From positions 1 to 17,497 of the forward strand of contig JAUZPH010000019.1 of the NCBI GenBank assembly GCA_030706065.1: DNA of 17,497 nucleotides. Direction: 5' to 3'. The notes beneath the pieces were generated by a model. That model was not told where the DNA came from and did not search any database. It was given only the letters and a program-made list of their open reading frames with translations. This DNA comes from Bacillota bacterium. GTDB lineage: Bacteria > Bacillota > Clostridia > Clostridiales > Clostridiaceae. Made by a program: the position numbers and the translations under genes. Position 1 is the stretch's first letter; each line of letters starts with the position of its first letter. Shown one piece after another: positions 14,395 to 17,497 of this stretch.

Positions 14395-14519
14395 GAAGGA
14401 TTTGGAGGGTATATTTATTTTTGGAGAAACTTAATTTCTTTGGAAGGCTGTGATATGGAAATAATAAGCTTCTTCTTTCAGATAATAAAGAAAGGAGGTT
14501 TTTTTTGATAATACAAATA

Positions 14520-14564
14520 TTTAAAAAGTAGTACCAGCATAGTGTGCCAGTACTACTTTTTAAA
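14520..14564. terminator. long perfect hairpin, probable bidirectional terminator
   Basis: TTTAAAAAGTAGTAC (14520-14534) is exactly complementary to 14550-14564, a 15-base-pair stem with a 15-base loop. The arm ends supply T-runs on both strands. No gene lies directly before it on either strand. A strong binding site (AAAGGAGG at about 14491-14498) with TTG 14505 would give only an eight-residue peptide. Confidence 0.6.
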
Positions 14565-14649
14565 TTTGATAAACCAATCCCTATGAATTCTAGGGCTTTC
14601 TAAAATATGAGAGAGACCAGAAACATTGTAATGCAATATTGCACTAGAA

Positions 14650-14687
14650 AAAAAGACATTATCCCGCAATTTGGATAGTGTCTTTTT
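14650..14687. terminator. second hairpin terminator in the same gap
   Basis: AAAAAGACATTATCC (14650-14664) pairs with 14673-14687, 15 pairs with one G-U, and an eight-base loop. T-runs are present on either strand. A 12-base palindrome TGCAATATTGCA (14632-14643) lies just before it. Two such structures 85 bases apart without a gene suggest a small RNA or the residue of a lost gene. Confidence 0.6.
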
Positions 14688-14689
14688 GT

Positions 14690-15002
14690 ACTGTTTGGAA
14701 ATCCCAATATCAATATAATGCATGTGCTAAATGGCATATAATAACAGCGCTCCGCGTATGCTAACATAGGATTGTATAGCATTGATAAGGAGGTCTTATC
14801 ATATCATAAAACCAGCTGTTTTTCCACTGGAAGCCCCCTCATCTTCAGCTTAAATTTATTTGTCGGAACTCCTCCGAAAATGTAATCCGGATGAAGTGCA
14901 GGACGAGATAAACAGTGAAGAAGGGAGTTATAGGCTTTGACTTCTAGGATAAGACTGAAAAGGGTTTTGTGCAGAATGTTTAGTAAGAAAGGGTGAGGAA
15001 TA
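14690..15002. other. non-coding or decayed stretch upstream of the xylanase
   Basis: No confident gene is present. TGATAAG/CTTATCA (14783-14789 and 14795-14801) forms a hairpin whose loop contains a binding-site-like GGAGGT. From 14800 to 14940 one plus-strand frame is coding-like except for a single TAA at 14851. A minus-strand frame ending at 14804 is also open across the same stretch. Both are unrecognised. The region should also hold the xylanase promoter; TTGACT (about 14937-14942) has no matching -10. Confidence 0.35.
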
Positions 15003-17497
15003 ATGAAAATGTTGAAAAGTAAGTTTAGGAGGCTGTCAAAGTCCTTGGTGGTTACCTTACTGGCAGGACTCTTAACTCTCCCGGCCCTGCCGGCAGTAAC
15101 AGCATATGCAGATTATCAACCTGAGCTTCCATCACTATACCAGACCTATAATAATTATTTCACCTTTGGTGTGTTTCAGTCAATGGGCAGCTATTTTGGG
15201 GGAGATCCTGCAAAGAGCATGCTGCAGCACCATTATCTGAGCTGGAGCCCTTCAAATGAATTCAAACCGTCGTCCCTTTTTGGTACAAACCAATCGTCTC
15301 AAGCATATAATGCGGTAGTAAATGCAACATATTCCAGCGATACTGAGAAAGCAGCTGCCCTTGATAAAGCTAATAGGACAGTCATTCTTGCATCGACAAC
15401 TTCTCAGGAAACCTTTTTACAAAATGTCAGGAATGAAAATAAAAAACGAGGGCCTAATGATCAAATCAGGGTCAAAGCCCATACTCTGCTTTGGCACAAC
15501 ATGACACCGGAGCAATTCTTCCATGATGGGTTTTCAAGTTCAAATGCCTATTCAAGCCCCAGTGTAATGCTGGATAGAATAGATTCTTATATCGGAGCGG
15601 TTTTTCAGCGTTTTGCATCCTACGGCGATGTAATCTACTCCTGGGATGTTGTCAATGAGGCCGTTGATGACTTCACGGGATATATCCGTAATGAAAAGGA
15701 TTACCAGCTCAGCAACTGGGGCCGCATTTTCAAACGGCCCGATGAGACAGGTACTCAAAGGCTTCTTGATGAAAGTGTATACATCAGACAGGCCTTTGCA
15801 TCGGCTCGTAAATATGAAAGAGAGCTGGGACTCAATTGGACGCTTGGATACAATGATTTCTTTGATGCAGATAAATCCTATGAACCCAAACGTTCTGCTA
15901 CCGTAACAATACTGAAGCCAATATATGAAGCCGGCAATATTGATTTCTATGGCTTCCAGGGGAGAAACGCCACAGCCCTCAGCTTGGATATCTTTAAAGA
16001 GACCTATGCTATGTTCAGCACGGTTTGTAATCAGATACAATTTACCGAATCGGATACAAGAAGTGACCTTGTACCAAATCCTAGTTATGACCCTAATGAT
16101 ATTCATGCAAATTACTATTTACAGTACGGCAGTGTTAATCCAAACTGGAACCGAAACGATATACACTCGCCGCTTCTGATACAAGCTCCCGGCTGGCAGG
16201 CATCATGGGCTAACCAGACAACATACCAACAGGCCCAGGCAGACTGGCTGGCTGATTATTTTGACTTCCTGCTGCAGAACAGCGCAGGCAATGGAGGCAA
16301 AATAGTAATGTATGCCGTTGACGGACTGAACGATGCTTCCACTTTCAATTCAAATAAAGGATGTTCAATGTTCATGTCCGCTGACAGCTCAGGAAATACA
16401 GCAAATACGGCAAAGATGTCCTACTTTGCCGTTATCGGCAGCAAAGCCCGCTTTGAGCTCAATAAGAAACTGGTCAATCTTCCGGACCCAACTACACAAG
16501 GGACTTACACGGTTACCAGCTGGGCTGCTTACACCTCAGCGCTGGACAATGCAAGAAATGTGCTGAAAGCCAGAATCTACGATCTGAATGGCGTAAATAA
16601 CGTGAATGCAGCATCAGATGCTTTAACAAAAGCTATCAACGGGTTAACTGAGACAGCTACATCTTTAAGTGCACTGACTGTGAATAATGAACCGATAAAA
16701 GGCTTCAACCCTGATACCCACACTTATACTATTCTGACTCCTATCGGTGCTGTGCCTAAGGTTGCTGCAACGACCGCAGCTGACGGCGCTGCCGTTGAAA
16801 TAGCTCAGGCGTCCGGATTGCCAGGAAAAGCTGTTGTTACTGTAAAGAAGGATGGAAAACAGGATACCTATACCGTTAACTTTACAGTTGACACCGGCTT
16901 AAGCAGCATTACTGTCAACGGCTCACAGATCAGCGGGTTTAGTCCGGACAAGTACACTTACAGTATGCAGGTATCTGCCGGTTCAATACCACAAGTACAG
17001 GCAATCCCAAAGGATCCGGGAGCTAAGGTGGAAATAGCTCAGGCGGCGGCACTCCCAGGGCAGGCAACAGTAACTGTAAGCTATGGAAGCGCACTGACTG
17101 TTTATACGGCAAACTTCACTGTGGACACTTCGCTGAGCAGCTTGAAGGTGAATGGAACCACAATAAGCGGGTTTAATCCTGGTGTCTACACCTATAATGC
17201 ACTGCTTACAGACAAAATGACAGTGATACCTCAGGTTCAGGCAGTACCCAGTGATCCCGGTGTTAAAGTGGCAATAGAGCAGGTGGCTGCGGTACCTGGA
17301 CAGGCAATTGTAACGGTAAGCTGTGGCAGCGCGCAGACCGTTTACAAGATAAACTTCAGCAGCAATTTAACCGGCAATGATGAATTTGATGGACCAACTT
17401 TAAATACTTCTCTCTGGCATTGGGTGAATGAAGACCCGTCAACATGGAGTCTTGCTTCAAATCCAGGTAACATGACTATAGGCTCCAGAAAAGGAGA
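15003..17497 (+). CDS. secreted multidomain GH10 endo-xylanase, 5' part
   Basis: The frame is open from ATG 15003 to the right edge (831 complete codons, no stop). GTGAGG (14993-14998) precedes the start. Parts: signal peptide 1-36, cut predicted after A-Y-A; GH10 domain about 41-490; FIVAR-like helical linker about 500-552; three cadherin-like beta-sandwich repeats (about 555-630, 632-708, 709-785) with L-S-x-L-x-V-N-(N/G) and I-x-G-F-(N/S)-P; and the start of a concanavalin-A-like domain from D-E-F-D-G-P-T-L-N-T. The acid/base glutamate is E219 (W-D-V-V-N-E-A) and the nucleophile E349 (Q-F-T-E-S-D). H-T-L-L-W-H is kept. G-F-Q-G-R replaces the usual G-x-Q-G-H, and the usual W-G-x-x-D-x-x-S-W region reads Y-A-V-D-G-L-N-D-A-S-T. 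It probably cleaves beta-1,4-xylan outside the cell. No dockerin or surface anchor is in the visible part. Confidence 0.9.
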   Translation, partial: MKMLKSKFRRLSKSLVVTLLAGLLTLPALPAVTAYADYQPELPSLYQTYNNYFTFGVFQSMGSYFGGDPAKSMLQHHYLSWSPSNEFKPSSLFGTNQSSQAYNAVVNATYSSDTEKAAALDKANRTVILASTTSQETFLQNVRNENKKRGPNDQIRVKAHTLLWHNMTPEQFFHDGFSSSNAYSSPSVMLDRIDSYIGAVFQRFASYGDVIYSWDVVNEAVDDFTGYIRNEKDYQLSNWGRIFKRPDETGTQRLLDESVYIRQAFASARKYERELGLNWTLGYNDFFDADKSYEPKRSATVTILKPIYEAGNIDFYGFQGRNATALSLDIFKETYAMFSTVCNQIQFTESDTRSDLVPNPSYDPNDIHANYYLQYGSVNPNWNRNDIHSPLLIQAPGWQASWANQTTYQQAQADWLADYFDFLLQNSAGNGGKIVMYAVDGLNDASTFNSNKGCSMFMSADSSGNTANTAKMSYFAVIGSKARFELNKKLVNLPDPTTQGTYTVTSWAAYTSALDNARNVLKARIYDLNGVNNVNAASDALTKAINGLTETATSLSALTVNNEPIKGFNPDTHTYTILTPIGAVPKVAATTAADGAAVEIAQASGLPGKAVVTVKKDGKQDTYTVNFTVDTGLSSITVNGSQISGFSPDKYTYSMQVSAGSIPQVQAIPKDPGAKVEIAQAAALPGQATVTVSYGSALTVYTANFTVDTSLSSLKVNGTTISGFNPGVYTYNALLTDKMTVIPQVQAVPSDPGVKVAIEQVAAVPGQAIVTVSCGSAQTVYKINFSSNLTGNDEFDGPTLNTSLWHWVNEDPSTWSLASNPGNMTIGSRKG
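16666..17361 (+). repeat. three tandem cadherin-like beta-sandwich repeats in the xylanase gene
   Basis: Units of about 77 residues start near 16666, 16896 and 17130. Units share stretches such as GAAATAGCTCAGGCG (units 1 and 2) and GTTTATAC/ACAAG near the unit ends. The protein pattern V-N-G-x-x-I-S-G-F-x-P followed by L-P-G-(Q/K)-A-x-V-T-V is repeated in each. They probably act as spacers or glycan-binding modules. Confidence 0.8.

Noticed and set aside
15552..16106. 184-codon minus-strand frame
   Set aside because: It lies entirely antisense to the GH10 catalytic domain and has no family motifs or binding site. It is a shadow of the real gene.
1..17497. CRISPR arrays, tRNA/rRNA genes, complete insertion sequences, replication origin
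   Set aside because: None seen: no regular spaced repeats, no cloverleaf-like sequence, no transposase with terminal inverted repeats.

Overview
The window looks like an AT-rich (roughly 38-40% GC by eye) Gram-positive, anaerobic clostridial chromosome. Supporting signs are strong AGGAGG-type ribosome binding sites, frequent TTG/GTG starts, an M-box magnesium riboswitch, an Nramp-related magnesium transporter of the clostridial type, and a large secreted GH10 xylanase with cadherin-like repeats. A cellulolytic Clostridium/Ruminiclostridium-like host is an inference from gene content; no rRNA or tRNA gene is present to confirm it.

Layout. (1) 1-450: the 3' end of a RodA/FtsW-type glycan polymerase. 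(2) 582-4744, plus strand: a probable operon of an OmpR-type response regulator, its sensor kinase, a membrane-anchored phosphodiester glycosidase (NAGPA domain) and a membrane-anchored protein of unknown function. (3) 5000-6598, plus: a four-repeat DUF347 membrane protein fused to two extracytoplasmic helical domains, followed by a stranded scrap of a third copy. (4) 6730-8994, minus: a small EamA transporter, a DedA protein and undecaprenyl-diphosphatase UppP. The last two are tightly coupled and look like a lipid-carrier recycling pair. (5) 9096-9457: a perfect palindrome, a fossil of a classical manganese Nramp (mntH) on the plus strand with an internal stop, and a terminator. (6) 9458-12338, minus: a magnesium operon with promoter, M-box riboswitch with visible antiterminator/terminator switch, a short leader ORF starting M-E-S-D-P, a soluble PRC-barrel/MgtE_N/CBS protein, and an Nramp-related Mg2+ transporter (NRMT). 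(7) about 12576-13503, plus: an ApbE flavin transferase broken by frameshifts. (8) 13557-14309, minus: a secreted NodB polysaccharide deacetylase. (9) 14310-15002: a hairpin-rich gap with no confident gene. (10) 15003 to the end, plus: a multidomain GH10 xylanase, cut by the window edge.

How the genes work together. The most coherent system is the magnesium operon. RNA-level Mg2+ sensing (M-box) appears to be followed by a leader peptide resembling the start of Escherichia coli MgtL. Downstream lies a cytosolic MgtE-like Mg2+-sensing module without a pore, encoded directly before an Nramp-type pore that lacks the classical DPGN and MPH metal-binding motifs. This suggests three layers of Mg2+ control: transcription, translation and possibly transporter gating. 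The classical DPGN-bearing Nramp relative lies dead next door. Cell-envelope functions (RodA, two-component system, phosphodiester glycosidase, DedA/UppP, deacetylase) make up most of the rest.
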